The notes under the pieces were generated by a model. That model made no database searches. It was given only the letters and a program-made list of their open reading frames with translations, and had not been told where the DNA came from. From Streptomyces flaveolus (GTDB taxonomy: Bacteria; Actinomycetota; Actinomycetes; Streptomycetales; Streptomycetaceae), in NCBI RefSeq assembly GCF_000716535.1, contig NZ_JNWV01000010.1, forward strand, positions 62,001 through 126,000: 64,000 nt of DNA, given 5' to 3'. How positions within the stretch are numbered: position 1 is the stretch's first letter; the number at the start of each line of letters is the position of its first letter. Made by a program: the position numbers and the translations under genes. This document shows, in pieces, positions 1-8,788 of this stretch.

Positions 1-8
1 GGCGCGGC

Positions 9-1616
9 TCAGGCGCGCAGCCAGGCCGCCGTGTCCTGCGGCAGCCGGCCCGCGTCGTCCAGCGGGCCGCTGCTGAGCAGGAGCCGGGAGTGCGCGGGAA
101 GGTCGGCGGGCGTGGCAGCGAGGTTGACCACGCACAGCGCCGCGTCCGCGCGGGAGAAGGCGAGCACGCCGTCGGGGGCGGGCAGCCAGGTCAGGGGGCC
201 GTCGCCGAACTCGGGGCGCAGCGCGATGGCCTCGCGGTAGAGCGTGAGCAGGGAGTGGGGGTCCCGCTGCTGACGGTCGACCGCGTACGAGGGCCAGTCG
301 GCCGGCTGCGGCAGCCAGGGCTCCTCGCGGGAACCGAAGCCCGCGTACGGCAGTTCGGCGGCCCACGGCAGCGGCACCCGGCAGCCGTCGCGGCCGGGGT
401 CGACGCCCCGCGAGCGGAAGTACATCGGGTCCTGGATGCGGTCGGCCGGGATCTCGGCCTCCGGCAGGCCCAGCTCCTCGCCCTGGTAGAGGTACACCGA
501 CCCGGGCAGCGCGAGCGACAGCAGGGCGGCGGCCCGCGCCCGGCGGGTGCCGAGCGCGAGGTCGGTCGGGGTGCCGAAGGCCTTGGTGGCGAAGTCGAAG
601 GCGGTGTCCTCGCGGCCGTACCGGGTCACCGTGCGGGTGACGTCGTGGTTGCACAGCACCCAGGTGGCCGGGGCGCCGACGGGGGCGTGCTCGGCGAGCG
701 TGGTGTCGATGGAGGCGCGCAGCCGGCCGGCGTCCCAGGGGCAGGACAGGAAGGAGAAGTTGAAGGCCGTGTGCAGTTCGTCGGGGCGCAGGTAACGGGC
801 GAAGCGTTCGGGGTCGGGGAGCCAGACCTCGCCCACGAACACGCCGCCGTACTCGTCGGCGACCCGGCGCCACGAGCGGTAGATGTCGTGGAGTTCGTCG
901 CGGTCGACGAACGGGTGCGGCTCCGGGTGCGTGGCGAGGTCGGGGAGGTCCGGGTCCTTGGCGAGGAGGGCCGCCGAGTCGATGCGGACGCCGGAGACGC
1001 CCCGCTCGAACCAGAAGCGCAGGATGTCCTCGTGCTCCTGGCGGACCGCCGGGTGCGCCCAGTTGAGGTCGGGCTGCTCGGGGGTGAACAGGTGCAGGTA
1101 CCAGTCGCCGTCGGGCAGCCGGGTCCACACCGGCTCGGTGGAGCCGACGAACTGGGACGGCCAGTCGTTCGGCGGGAGTTCGCCGTGCGCGCCGCGGCCG
1201 GGCCGGAAGTGGAACAGCTCGCGCTCGGGGCTGCCGGGCCCCGCGGCGAGCGCGGCCCGGAACCAGGGGTGCTGGTCGGAGACGTGGTTGGGCACGATGT
1301 CGACGATGGTCCGGATGCCCAGCTCACGGGCCTCGGCGATGAGTTTCTCGGCCTCGGCGAGGGTGCCGAAGGCGGGGTCGATGGCCCGGTAGTCGGCGAC
1401 GTCGTAGCCGCCGTCCTTCAGCGGAGACACGTACCAGGGCGTGAACCACAGGGCGTCAACGCCGAGTTCGGCGAGGTACGGCAGCCGGGCGCGGACGCCC
1501 GCGAGGTCGCCGGTGCCGTCGCCGTCGCCGTCCGCGAAGCTGCGGACGTACACCTGGTAGATGACGGCCGAGCGCCACCAGTCAGGGTCTTTCCGGGCAT
1601 GGCTGGGCTGTCCCAC
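9..1616 (-). CDS. aglA: GH13 alpha-glucosidase
   Basis: A 535-residue cytoplasmic glycoside hydrolase family 13 enzyme of the oligo-1,6-/alpha-1,4-glucosidase type. It would cut short alpha-glucosides or maltodextrins brought in by the adjacent ABC transporter. All GH13 signature regions are visible: DIVPNH near residue 106, the nucleophile Asp213 in GVRIDSAA, the acid/base Glu263 in VGEVWLP and the transition-state Asp325 in CNHD. No signal peptide is present. The start is a GTG preceded by GAAAGG at 8-nt spacing. It lies 33 bp downstream of the second permease and is probably the last gene of the operon. Substrate specificity (maltose, trehalose, isomaltose) cannot be read from sequence, so the symbol is tentative. 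Confidence 0.9.
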   Translation of the reverse strand: MGQPSHARKDPDWWRSAVIYQVYVRSFADGDGDGTGDLAGVRARLPYLAELGVDALWFTPWYVSPLKDGGYDVADYRAIDPAFGTLAEAEKLIAEARELGIRTIVDIVPNHVSDQHPWFRAALAAGPGSPERELFHFRPGRGAHGELPPNDWPSQFVGSTEPVWTRLPDGDWYLHLFTPEQPDLNWAHPAVRQEHEDILRFWFERGVSGVRIDSAALLAKDPDLPDLATHPEPHPFVDRDELHDIYRSWRRVADEYGGVFVGEVWLPDPERFARYLRPDELHTAFNFSFLSCPWDAGRLRASIDTTLAEHAPVGAPATWVLCNHDVTRTVTRYGREDTAFDFATKAFGTPTDLALGTRRARAAALLSLALPGSVYLYQGEELGLPEAEIPADRIQDPMYFRSRGVDPGRDGCRVPLPWAAELPYAGFGSREEPWLPQPADWPSYAVDRQQRDPHSLLTLYREAIALRPEFGDGPLTWLPAPDGVLAFSRADAALCVVNLAATPADLPAHSRLLLSSGPLDDAGRLPQDTAAWLRA

Positions 1617-1649
1617 TGAGCTTGCCTTTCTGTAGACGGGGCGGCGGCG

Positions 1650-2531
1650 TCAGCCCTTGGTGCTGCCCGCGCTGATCCCGGCGATGATGTGCCGCTGGAA
1701 GACGAGGAACAGCGCCACCATCGGGATGCTGGCGATCACCATCGCGGCGATGAGCACGGTGAGCTGGATGTTCTGCGAGAGCTGGACCAGGGCCACGCTG
1801 ATCGGCTGTTTTCCGGTGTCGGAGAAGACCATCAGCGGCCACAGGAAGTCCTGCCAGACGGCGACCAGCGCGAAGATCGACACCACGCCGAGCACCGGCC
1901 GGGACATGGGCAGGACGACGGACCACAGGATGCGGAGCCTGCCGGCGCCGTCGATCTCGGCGGCCTCCAGGACATCGCGCGGGAGCTGGTCGAAGAACCG
2001 TTTGAGCAGGTAGAGGTTGAAGGCGTTGGCGACGGCCGGCAGCCAGATGGCCAGGGGGTCGTTGAGCAGGCTGGTGTGGATCAGCGGCAGGTCGGCGACG
2101 GTCAGGTACTTCGGGACGACCAGCGCCTGTGCCGGGACCATGAGGGTGGCGAGGATGCCGCCGAGCACCACCTTGCCGAAGGCGGGCTTCAGCTTGGACA
2201 GGGAGTAGGCGGCGGCCGTGCAGAACACCAGCTGGAAGGCCCAGGCACCGGCCGCCTGGACGAGCGTGTTCCCCAGGTGCCGCGGGAGCTCCATGAGGTC
2301 CCAGGCGTCGGTGTAGCCGCTGAGGTGCCAGTGCTCGGGGAGGAGCGTCGGCGGGGTCCGGGCCACCTCGTCCGGGGACTTCAGGGCGCCGGTCACCATC
2401 CAGTAGACGGGGAAGAGGAAGGCGAGCGCGAAGAGGACGACGACGGCCGTGAACACCGTCCAGTAGAGGGCCTTGCCGCGCGGGCGGGCGAGGGTGGCCG
2501 GGGAGATCAGGGTGCGGGTGCCGGTGGTCAT
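1650..2531 (-). CDS. Carbohydrate ABC transporter permease (MalG type)
   Basis: A 293-residue inner-membrane permease with about six hydrophobic spans. The cytoplasmic EAA loop that docks the ATPase is seen as EAAEIDGAGRLRILWSVVLP near residue 190. It forms the pore together with the permease encoded just upstream. The ATG start overlaps the stop of that gene by 4 bp (ATGA), so translational coupling is likely. No ATPase gene is in the cluster. In Streptomyces the shared ATPase MsiK, encoded elsewhere, usually energises such importers; that is family knowledge and not visible here. Confidence 0.93.
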   Translation of the reverse strand: MTTGTRTLISPATLARPRGKALYWTVFTAVVVLFALAFLFPVYWMVTGALKSPDEVARTPPTLLPEHWHLSGYTDAWDLMELPRHLGNTLVQAAGAWAFQLVFCTAAAYSLSKLKPAFGKVVLGGILATLMVPAQALVVPKYLTVADLPLIHTSLLNDPLAIWLPAVANAFNLYLLKRFFDQLPRDVLEAAEIDGAGRLRILWSVVLPMSRPVLGVVSIFALVAVWQDFLWPLMVFSDTGKQPISVALVQLSQNIQLTVLIAAMVIASIPMVALFLVFQRHIIAGISAGSTKG

Positions 2532-3481
2532 GCGTCCCCCTCGGAGCGGGTGAGCCGCAGGTAGACCGCGGAGAAGGCGCCGAGCAGCAGCAGGAGCATC
2601 ACGCTGAGGGCGCAGGCGCCGCCGAAGTCGTTGTAGAGGAAGGCGTATTTGTAGATGAGGTAGAGGACGGTGACGGTGGAGTTCTCGGGGCCGCCGCCGG
2701 TGATGACGAACGGTTCGGTGAACACCTGCATGGTGGCGATGATCTGAAGGAGCATCAGCATCAGGATCACGAACCGGGTCTGCGGGACCGTGACGTGCCG
2801 GACGCGCTGGAGGAGGTTCGCGCCGTCCAGTTCGGCCGCCTCGTACAGCTCGCCGGGGATGGACTGGAGGGCGGCCAGGTAGATGAGGACGGTGCCGCCC
2901 ATGTTGGCCCACGTGGCGACGATGACCAGCGAGATCAGCGCGGTGTCGGCGCCGTTGGACCAGTTGGAGGTGGGCAGGTGCAGGAAGCGGAGCGTCTCGT
3001 TGGCCAGGCCGGCTCCGGGGTCGTAGAACCACTTCCACAGCAGGGCGCTGACCACCGGCGGGATCATCACCGGCAGGTAGACCACGACCCGGAAGAAGGC
3101 CTTGGCGTGCCGCAGCTCGTTGAGCACGAGGGCGAGGACGAAGGGGATCGCGAAGCCGATCAGGAGGGCCAGCAGGGTGAAGGTGAGGGTGTTGCGCCAG
3201 GCGGCCGTGAACTCGGGGTCGTGCAGGACCCGGGTGAAGTTGGCGGTGCCGACCCACTCGGGCGGTGAGCCCGGGGTGTACTTCTGGAAGGCGATGACGA
3301 CCGCGCGGATCGCCGGGTACCAGGAGAACAGGGCGAAGCAGAGCAGGCCGCCGAGGAGGAAGCCGTAGGCGCGGATCTGGTCGGTCAGGCGGCGCCGCCT
3401 CCGGTCCCCTGCCGGGGGCGGCGCCTGGACCGGGAGAGCCGAGGCCTGCGCCTCGGGCCGTCGCTCGGCCGTCTTCGTCAT
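2528..3481 (-). CDS. Carbohydrate ABC transporter permease (MalF type)
   Basis: A 317-residue inner-membrane permease partnering the MalG-type protein. A basic proline-rich cytoplasmic N-terminus (about 35 residues) precedes six predicted membrane segments. The EAA loop is EAAELDGANLLQRVRHVTVP. The ATG was chosen because it follows the binding-protein stop by only 5 bp; the longer open frame upstream merely runs through the binding-protein gene in another frame. The order (binding protein, MalF, MalG, hydrolase) is the standard arrangement for disaccharide uptake operons in actinomycetes. Confidence 0.93.
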   Translation of the reverse strand: MTKTAERRPEAQASALPVQAPPPAGDRRRRRLTDQIRAYGFLLGGLLCFALFSWYPAIRAVVIAFQKYTPGSPPEWVGTANFTRVLHDPEFTAAWRNTLTFTLLALLIGFAIPFVLALVLNELRHAKAFFRVVVYLPVMIPPVVSALLWKWFYDPGAGLANETLRFLHLPTSNWSNGADTALISLVIVATWANMGGTVLIYLAALQSIPGELYEAAELDGANLLQRVRHVTVPQTRFVILMLMLLQIIATMQVFTEPFVITGGGPENSTVTVLYLIYKYAFLYNDFGGACALSVMLLLLLGAFSAVYLRLTRSEGDA

Positions 3482-3486
3482 GGTGG

Positions 3487-4839
3487 TCAGCTCCGGGCCA
3501 GAATGCTGTCGATCTTGCCGGACGCCTCCTTGAGAAGCTGGTCGATGTCGGCGTCCTTCTTGGTCAGGACGGCGGAGACGGCGCCGTCGAGGACGGAGTA
3601 GATCTGCTGGGCGTGCGGCGGCTCGATCTTCAGCTGGAGCTTGTGGTTGCCGTCGAGGAACGCCTGGTAGTTCTCCACCGGGACGTTGGCGTTGGCCTTC
3701 TTCACCCGCTGGTCGGTGGCGTCGGCGGCGCCGGTGAACAGGCGCGGCTCGGGCAGGCCGACGGGGGCGTCGTGCTTCTTGGCGCGCGCGTAGTCGCCGA
3801 GGAAGCCCTTGCCGGGGGTGAGGAACATGTGGTCGAGCCACTTCAGGCCGGCCCGGATCTGGGCGGGCGTGGCCTTCTTGTTGAACATGTAGCCGTCGCC
3901 GCCGATGAGGGTGCCCTTGCCGCCCGGCATGGGGGCCAGGGCGAGGTCCTTGTAGTTGCCGCCCTTCTCCTTGACGAGGATCGGGATGTTGTCGGGGGCG
4001 GCGAGGTACATGCCGAGCTTGCCCGAACCCATCATCTGTTGCGCGTCGTTGATGACGAGGAGCTGCTTGCTGCCCATCGAGTCGTCGGTCCACCGCATGT
4101 CGTGCAGGTTCTTCAGGACGGCGCGGCCCTCGGGGGTGTCGATGGTGGCCTTCTTGCCGTCCGCGCTGACGACGTCGCCGCCCTGGGAGTACAGCTCGGC
4201 GGTGAAGTGCCAGCCGCCCTGGTTCTGCGCGCTGTAGTCGGCGTAGCCGACGGTGCCGTCGCCGAGGGCGGCGATCCTCTTGGCGGCGGCGCGGACCTCG
4301 TCCCAGGTCGCCGGGGGCTTGTCGGGATCCAGGCCGGCCTTCTCGAAGAGCGCGCGGTTGTAGATCAGCCCCATCGAGTATCCGGTGCGCGGGATGCCGT
4401 AGACCTTCCCGTCGACGGTGTAGATGTCCCGCAGCTGCTTCTGGATGCTGTCGTAGTTCTTGAGTTCCTTGAGGTACGGGGTGAGGTCGGCGGCCTGGCG
4501 GACGTCGACGACGTGCCGCGCGTCCGTGAAGTACGTGTAGAACACGTCCTCCATCTGGCCGCCGGCGAGCTTGGCGTCGAAGGTCTTCGGGTCCTGGCAG
4601 GGGAAGGCGTCGTGCGCGACGACGTCGATGTCCGGGTTGGCCTCCTCGAAGGCCGCGATGTCCGCCTCGAAGAAGGAGCGGTCGAGCTTGGCGCTCCTGG
4701 GCGGCTCGCAGTTGACGGTGATGCGGGTCTTGCCGCTCGCCGAGCCGTCGTCACCGGACCCGCAGGCGGTGGCGGCGAGGGCGAGGGAGGAACAGACGCC
4801 GATCGCGAGGACGGCACGGCGGAACCCGGTGTGTCTCAT
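3487..4839 (-). CDS. Sugar-binding lipoprotein of the ABC importer
   Basis: A 450-residue extracellular solute-binding protein of the MalE/family 1 class. It has a basic n-region (RHTGFRR), a hydrophobic core and a lipobox ending in ATAC with Cys26 as the lipidated residue, followed by a Gly/Ser/Asp-rich tether. It should capture the oligosaccharide at the outer membrane face and deliver it to the two permeases. An upstream ATG exists 66 bp earlier, but the chosen ATG has a GAGGGG ribosome site and gives a normal signal peptide. It is the first structural gene downstream of the LacI regulator. Confidence 0.93.
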   Translation of the reverse strand: MRHTGFRRAVLAIGVCSSLALAATACGSGDDGSASGKTRITVNCEPPRSAKLDRSFFEADIAAFEEANPDIDVVAHDAFPCQDPKTFDAKLAGGQMEDVFYTYFTDARHVVDVRQAADLTPYLKELKNYDSIQKQLRDIYTVDGKVYGIPRTGYSMGLIYNRALFEKAGLDPDKPPATWDEVRAAAKRIAALGDGTVGYADYSAQNQGGWHFTAELYSQGGDVVSADGKKATIDTPEGRAVLKNLHDMRWTDDSMGSKQLLVINDAQQMMGSGKLGMYLAAPDNIPILVKEKGGNYKDLALAPMPGGKGTLIGGDGYMFNKKATPAQIRAGLKWLDHMFLTPGKGFLGDYARAKKHDAPVGLPEPRLFTGAADATDQRVKKANANVPVENYQAFLDGNHKLQLKIEPPHAQQIYSVLDGAVSAVLTKKDADIDQLLKEASGKIDSILARS

Positions 4840-4921
4840 CGGTGGACCCCTCATGGCACTCATGGCAGGAGCGGTGGGCGTCGCACACTCAAGCACCGCC
4901 GACATCGGACCGCAAGATGTC

Positions 4922-4936
4922 GCGCAGAATCTGCAA
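4922..4936. promoter_or_regulatory. Possible secondary LacI-family operator upstream of the binding-protein gene
   Basis: The imperfect inverted repeat GCGCAGAATCTGCAA sits between the regulator and the binding-protein gene. Read on the minus strand it contains TTGCAG, which resembles the CTTGCAG element I recall from maltose operons of Streptomyces. The match is short and imperfect, so this is a weak call. Confidence 0.3.
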
Positions 4937-4967
4937 TTGTTCGACAGCAGGCTGGATCTTCCGGAGT

Positions 4968-5966
4968 TCAGTCCCGCGGGGCTTGCGCGGTGGAGCCGCG
5001 CACCACCAGCTCCGGCTCGAACAGCAGCTCCTCGGCGGGTACGGCGGTGCCCCCGATCTGCGCGTTCAGCAGTTCCACGGCCGCGCGCCCCATGGCCTCG
5101 ATGGGCTGGCGGACTGTGGTCAGCGGGGGTTCGGTGCAGTTCATGAACGCCGAGTCGTCGTAGCCGACGACCGAGATCCGGCCCGGAACGTCGTACCCCT
5201 TGCGGCGCGCCGCCCGCACGGCGCCGAGCGCCAGCGGGTCGGAGGCGCAGATGATGCCGGTGACGCCCCGGTCGATCAGCCGTGCGGCGGCCGCGTGGCC
5301 GCCCTCGATGGAGAAGATGGCCCGCGCGACGAACTCGTCCGGCAGATCGCCGGCGACCGCCCGGGCGGCGGCCAGCTTGCGCGCCGACGGCACGTGGTCA
5401 CCGGGGCCGAGCACCAGCCCGATGCGCTCGTGGCCGAGGGAGGCCAGGTGCCGCCAGGCCTGCTCGACGGCGACGGCGTCGTCGCAGGACACGCCCGGGA
5501 AGCCGAGGTGTTCGATGGCCGCGTTGACCAGCACGACCGGGATGTTGCGCTCGGCGAGCAGCCGGTAGTGGTCGTGCGGCGCGTCGGCCTGGGCGTACAG
5601 GCCGCCGGCGAAGACGACGCCGGAGACCTGCTGCTGGAGCAGCAGCTCGACGTAGTCCGCTTCCGACACCCCGCCCTTGGTCTGGGTGCACAGCACCGGG
5701 GTCAGCCCGAGCTGGGCCAGGGCACCGCCGATGACCTCGGCGAACGCCGGGAAGATCGGGTTCTGCAGCTCGGGCAGGACGAGACCGACGAGCCGGGCGC
5801 GCTCACCGCGCAGCTGGGTCGGGCGCTCGTAGCCGAGGACGTCGAGAGCCGTCAGCACCGCCTGCCGGGTGGCTTCGGAGACTCCGGGCTTGCCGTTGAG
5901 GACCCGGCTGACCGTGGCCTCGCTGACCCCGACCTTCTTCGCCACTTCCGCAAGTCGTCGCGTCAT
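4968..5966 (-). CDS. LacI-family transcriptional regulator of the sugar operon
   Basis: A 332-residue LacI/GalR repressor. The N-terminal helix-turn-helix with hinge is RLAEVAKKVGVSEATVSRVL; the rest is a periplasmic-binding-protein-like sensor domain ending near VRGSTAQAPRD. It lies directly upstream of the binding-protein gene in the same orientation and most likely represses the operon until the sugar or a derivative binds. The open frame continues 264 bp upstream through a repeat region, but the ATG used here starts exactly at the conserved MTRRLAEVA motif. A perfect palindrome lies 23 bp upstream of the start. Confidence 0.92.
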   Translation of the reverse strand: MTRRLAEVAKKVGVSEATVSRVLNGKPGVSEATRQAVLTALDVLGYERPTQLRGERARLVGLVLPELQNPIFPAFAEVIGGALAQLGLTPVLCTQTKGGVSEADYVELLLQQQVSGVVFAGGLYAQADAPHDHYRLLAERNIPVVLVNAAIEHLGFPGVSCDDAVAVEQAWRHLASLGHERIGLVLGPGDHVPSARKLAAARAVAGDLPDEFVARAIFSIEGGHAAAARLIDRGVTGIICASDPLALGAVRAARRKGYDVPGRISVVGYDDSAFMNCTEPPLTTVRQPIEAMGRAAVELLNAQIGGTAVPAEELLFEPELVVRGSTAQAPRD

Positions 5967-5988
5967 GGACGCAAGCGTAGCGCAAATC

Positions 5989-6005
5989 ACGCAAGTGGCT
6001 TGCGT
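5989..6005. promoter_or_regulatory. Operator palindrome for the LacI-type regulator
   Basis: ACGCAAG-TGG-CTTGCGT is a perfect inverted repeat with 7-bp arms, 23 bp upstream of the regulator ATG. Position and CTTGC half-sites suggest autoregulation by the LacI-family protein; this is inference. Confidence 0.6.
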
Positions 6006-6027
6006 TGCGACGTCGGCGGGGCATCGG

Positions 6028-6261
6028 GTCCGTGAGGAGTGGGTGGCGTGCGCATGAGTCGGTGGGGTGCGTGAGGAGCGGGTGGAGCCCGCACGAGCGT
6101 CGGTGGTGTGCGAGGAGGCTGTGGCGCCCGCACCAGGCTGTGGCGTGCGTGAGGAGTCTGTGGCGCCCGCACGAGCCAGAGGCGTGGCGCCCGAACTCGG
6201 GGGCGTCCGCACGAGCCCACGGGTGCGCAAGAACTCGGGGCGCCCGCCAGAGAAACGGCAG
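6028..6261. repeat. Six tandem 39-bp repeats
   Basis: Six consecutive degenerate units start at 6028, 6067, 6106, 6145, 6184 and 6223 with strict 39-bp spacing. The core is GTGCGTGAGGAG followed by CTGTGGCGCCCGCACGAG. They fill the gap between the LacI regulator and the MmyB-type gene. Because 39 is divisible by three, both strands show repetitive open frames, but no start or ribosome site makes these convincing genes. Confidence 0.85.
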
Positions 6262-6332
6262 GCCCGCGCCGGCCGGCGGAGCCGTCGTGCCGGCCCGGCG
6301 CCGTCGGCGACCTGAACGCCGGCGGTGCCGGG

Positions 6333-7004
6333 TCAGTCCTCCGTGGACGGCACGACCGTCAGGTGCGAGGAGGCGTCCCGCGAGCGGCGCGGACGACGCA
6401 CCGGTGCGGCGGGCCGGCGGGGGTCGCGCAGGACCATCGTCAGACGCCGGTACCCCAGCTCCCGCAGCGGCTGGGGGATCTCCTCGACGATGCGGCACTC
6501 GGTGCGCCCGCGCCGCGGGTCCGGGTGGTGCAGGAGGCGTACGGCGCCGTCGAGGCGGGTCGCGGCCTCGCCGACGGCCCGGATCCAGTGCGGCAGGCCC
6601 TGCCGGTAGGCGGCCTCCATGATCGGGTCCTGGGCGATCTCCCGGCGGACCGCCTGGAGATCGTGGTCGTGTCCGTGGGTCTCCAGGACGGTCCGGAGCT
6701 GGGCCAGCATCGGCAGGCACCAGCCGGACTCGTGCTCGCCGAGGACCTCGCCGGCGTCGGGGTGGAAGAGCACGAACCGGAGGAAGTTCTCCCCCGGCAT
6801 GGCCGTCGGGTGGGGGCGCACACCGAGGAAAAGTGTCTCGAACGCGCTGTTGGCCATGACCACGTTCCAGTGGTGGTCGACGACCAGGGACGGGCAGGAC
6901 TGTGACTCCAGCAGCGCTCCGTAGTCCTGGAGGTACGCCTGGATCTCGCAGGTGTCGGGGACGGGCCGCGGTGCCGGCCGCTGCCCTCCTGCCTGATATG
7001 CCAT
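6333..7004 (-). CDS. MmyB-type ligand-binding domain regulator protein
   Basis: A 223-residue protein made almost entirely of an MmyB-like ligand-binding (PAS-related) domain: LVVDHHWNVVMANSAFETLF near residue 40 and LRFVLFHPDAGEVL near residue 75 are typical. Proteins of this family usually have an N-terminal XRE helix-turn-helix; here that part is missing and only a short proline-rich leader remains. A C-terminal basic tail follows. The ATG start has GAGGGG 10 nt upstream. It is divergent from the XRE-like gene at 7247 across a 242-bp region. The ligand is unknown (fatty acid in one characterised structure of the family). Confidence 0.75.
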   Translation of the reverse strand: MAYQAGGQRPAPRPVPDTCEIQAYLQDYGALLESQSCPSLVVDHHWNVVMANSAFETLFLGVRPHPTAMPGENFLRFVLFHPDAGEVLGEHESGWCLPMLAQLRTVLETHGHDHDLQAVRREIAQDPIMEAAYRQGLPHWIRAVGEAATRLDGAVRLLHHPDPRRGRTECRIVEEIPQPLRELGYRRLTMVLRDPRRPAAPVRRPRRSRDASSHLTVVPSTED

Positions 7005-7119
7005 CGGGAGGTCACCCCTCTTGCCTCTGCGGCCTTTCTCGCGGCGAGTGCGATCCTGCTGCCCAGGCAAGAGCCATGTCAACTATCGTGGCATTTCGTG
7101 CCGGTTGACGGCTGAAATT

Positions 7120-7135
7120 CGCCACAGTTGTGGCG
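7120..7135. promoter_or_regulatory. Palindrome in the divergent regulator gap
   Basis: CGCCACA-GT-TGTGGCG is a perfect 7-bp-arm inverted repeat between the divergent MmyB-type and XRE-type genes. A related half-site CGTGGCA lies 30 bp to the left. Likely a binding site for one of the two regulators. Confidence 0.45.
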
Positions 7136-7246
7136 ACACCTGGATGTGAGTTCGAGACACCCGCTAATCTCCGGGAAGTTCACGGCGATCGCTCGTGAGA
7201 AGCACGGACGCATCTGAAGCCCTCTAGAGACGTAGGAGTTCTGTCG

Positions 7247-7903
7247 GTGACGGATGGCTACGAGGATCCGGGCGCCTCGGCGACCGCCCAGCTGCCGGCC
7301 GTCGTCGCCCGCGTCACCGCGCTCGCCGACCGCCTCGGCGTCCCGCATGCCGAGGTCTTCGACGTCGGGCGGCTCTCCATCGCCTGCGGGGTGCCGGAGC
7401 CAGTGGTCAAGGCTCTGCTCAGCGGTCGGCCCGCGGGCGAGCCGGACGTCCAGGCCCGCTTCCTGCAGCGCCTGGACCTGCTGCGCCGCACCCGGCTGAA
7501 GCCGGGCGGACGCCGGTACACCCAGCAGGAGATCGCCGACGGCGCGGGCATGTCCCGGCAGCAGGCCGGCGCCCTCATCAACGGCGACCGGCGGCCCACC
7601 ATGGAGCACTGCGACGCCCTGCAGCGCTTCTTCCGGGTGCACGCCGGCTTCCTCACCGCGGAGGACCCCGAGGCGCTCGCGGGCGCGCTGCAGCGCACCG
7701 AGCAGGAGCTGCTGCAGAAGCTCGCGGACCGGGAGCGGGCCGCCGCCGAGGACCCGGAGGATCCGCTGGAGCGACTGCTGCAGGACCACGGGGTCCGCGG
7801 AATCGCCTGGCGGGCCGCGCAGTTGCCCACCGACCAGCACCGGGACAAGGTCGCCGAGTGGCTCGACATGCTCCTGGAGAGCGTCAAGCGGCCCGAGTCG
7901 TGA
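7247..7903 (+). CDS. XRE-like helix-turn-helix regulator
   Basis: A 218-residue cytoplasmic regulator. The helix-turn-helix is near residues 95-120 (YTQQEIADGAGMSRQQAGAL), preceded by a helical domain that includes a second HTH-like stretch and followed by an acidic helical tail. GTG start with GTAGGAG about 10 nt upstream. It is followed within 14 bp by an ImmA/IrrE-type metallopeptidase gene, so it is likely the repressor or partner that the peptidase cleaves or stabilises. That pairing of XRE and ImmA proteins is well known from mobile-element and stress switches. Confidence 0.8.
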   Translation: MTDGYEDPGASATAQLPAVVARVTALADRLGVPHAEVFDVGRLSIACGVPEPVVKALLSGRPAGEPDVQARFLQRLDLLRRTRLKPGGRRYTQQEIADGAGMSRQQAGALINGDRRPTMEHCDALQRFFRVHAGFLTAEDPEALAGALQRTEQELLQKLADRERAAAEDPEDPLERLLQDHGVRGIAWRAAQLPTDQHRDKVAEWLDMLLESVKRPES

Positions 7904-7917
7904 GCCGGGGGAGAACT

Positions 7918-8475
7918 GTGGGCATCGGCAGGGACATGCGCCGGCTGTGCAACGAACTGGTGGGCGGGCTCACGCTGCCCGTGCCCGCGCCTGCGGGTGA
8001 GCTGTACCGCGCGCTGTGCGAGGCGATGAGCCGCCGGCGCGGGCGTCCGGTGCACTTCCGTACGGCCGCCTTCCCGCCCGGCACGGCCAGCGGGCTCTGG
8101 CTGGACCTGACCGACCGGGACGTCGTCGTGGTGGAGGAACGCACCGCACCTGACCACCAGTTGGTGATCCTCGGCCACGAGCTGTGGCACATGCAGGCCG
8201 ACCACTGCGGGCTCCACATGGACGGTGTCGGCGCCGCGACCCGGCTGCTGCGCGACGACACCGACCAGGAAGCGCTCCAGGCCGCGGTGCAACGCGTCGC
8301 GGCCCGCAGCCGCTTCGACGTCGCCGAGGAGCGGGACGCCGAGACGTTCGGGCTGCTGCTGGCCAGCAAGTGCCGTACGTGGCTGGCCGGTTCGTCGTTG
8401 CGTGGGCCGGTGCAGCGGGACGGCGTGGCCGGCCGCATCGAGGCGTCGCTGGGGTACCCGGGCCCGCAGGGCTGA
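7918..8475 (+). CDS. ImmA/IrrE family metallopeptidase (toxin-like)
   Basis: A 185-residue protein with the zinc-peptidase motif HELWH at residues 87-91, the ImmA/IrrE (DUF955-like) signature. The GTG at 7918 is favoured because GGGGGAG lies 5 nt upstream; an alternative GTG at 7900 would overlap the stop of the regulator. Probably a two-gene operon with the XRE protein: proteolysis of the regulator would couple a stress or developmental signal to transcription. The actual substrate cannot be inferred. Confidence 0.8.
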   Translation: MGIGRDMRRLCNELVGGLTLPVPAPAGELYRALCEAMSRRRGRPVHFRTAAFPPGTASGLWLDLTDRDVVVVEERTAPDHQLVILGHELWHMQADHCGLHMDGVGAATRLLRDDTDQEALQAAVQRVAARSRFDVAEERDAETFGLLLASKCRTWLAGSSLRGPVQRDGVAGRIEASLGYPGPQG

Positions 8476-8788
8476 ACCGGGCCGGGCGCGCCGGCCGAGC
8501 GGCCCGGTGGCGCTCGGGGTGCGCTCGACGCCGTCCGCGCGGGGAGCCGGCGGCTCGCCGCCCCGGAGCGGGGTGTGGCGCGCGGAAGTTGAGAAACGTT
8601 TCGCCGGATCGGGTGGCCCATCGCGCGGGGCGAACGGGGCGGTTCCTCCTCGGCTAAGCGGGCTAACCGGCGCGGAGCCGGGCGGCGTTGTCAGTGGTGG
8701 GCGGCAAGCTGGGAGTGTGCGCCGTACGACGCGGTGCACGGCGCCGCAGGGCGCGTGACCGTGACGCCTATTCGGGGAGAGCCGACCG
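8476..8788. other. Intergenic stretch with a short palindrome
   Basis: No gene is convincing in these 313 bp; the open frames on both strands lack ribosome sites and resemble nothing. The perfect palindrome GAAACGTTTC at 8593-8602 could be a regulator site for the small downstream gene. Confidence 0.4.

Noticed and set aside
90..1619. Long plus-strand open frame opposite the GH13 gene
   Set aside because: Antisense shadow: its peptide is Gly/Arg/Val-rich with no family motif, while the minus strand has all GH13 motifs.
6028..6261. Repetitive frame as an N-terminal extension of the LacI regulator
   Set aside because: The LacI-family helix-turn-helix begins right at the ATG at 5966; an operator palindrome lies between it and the repeats.
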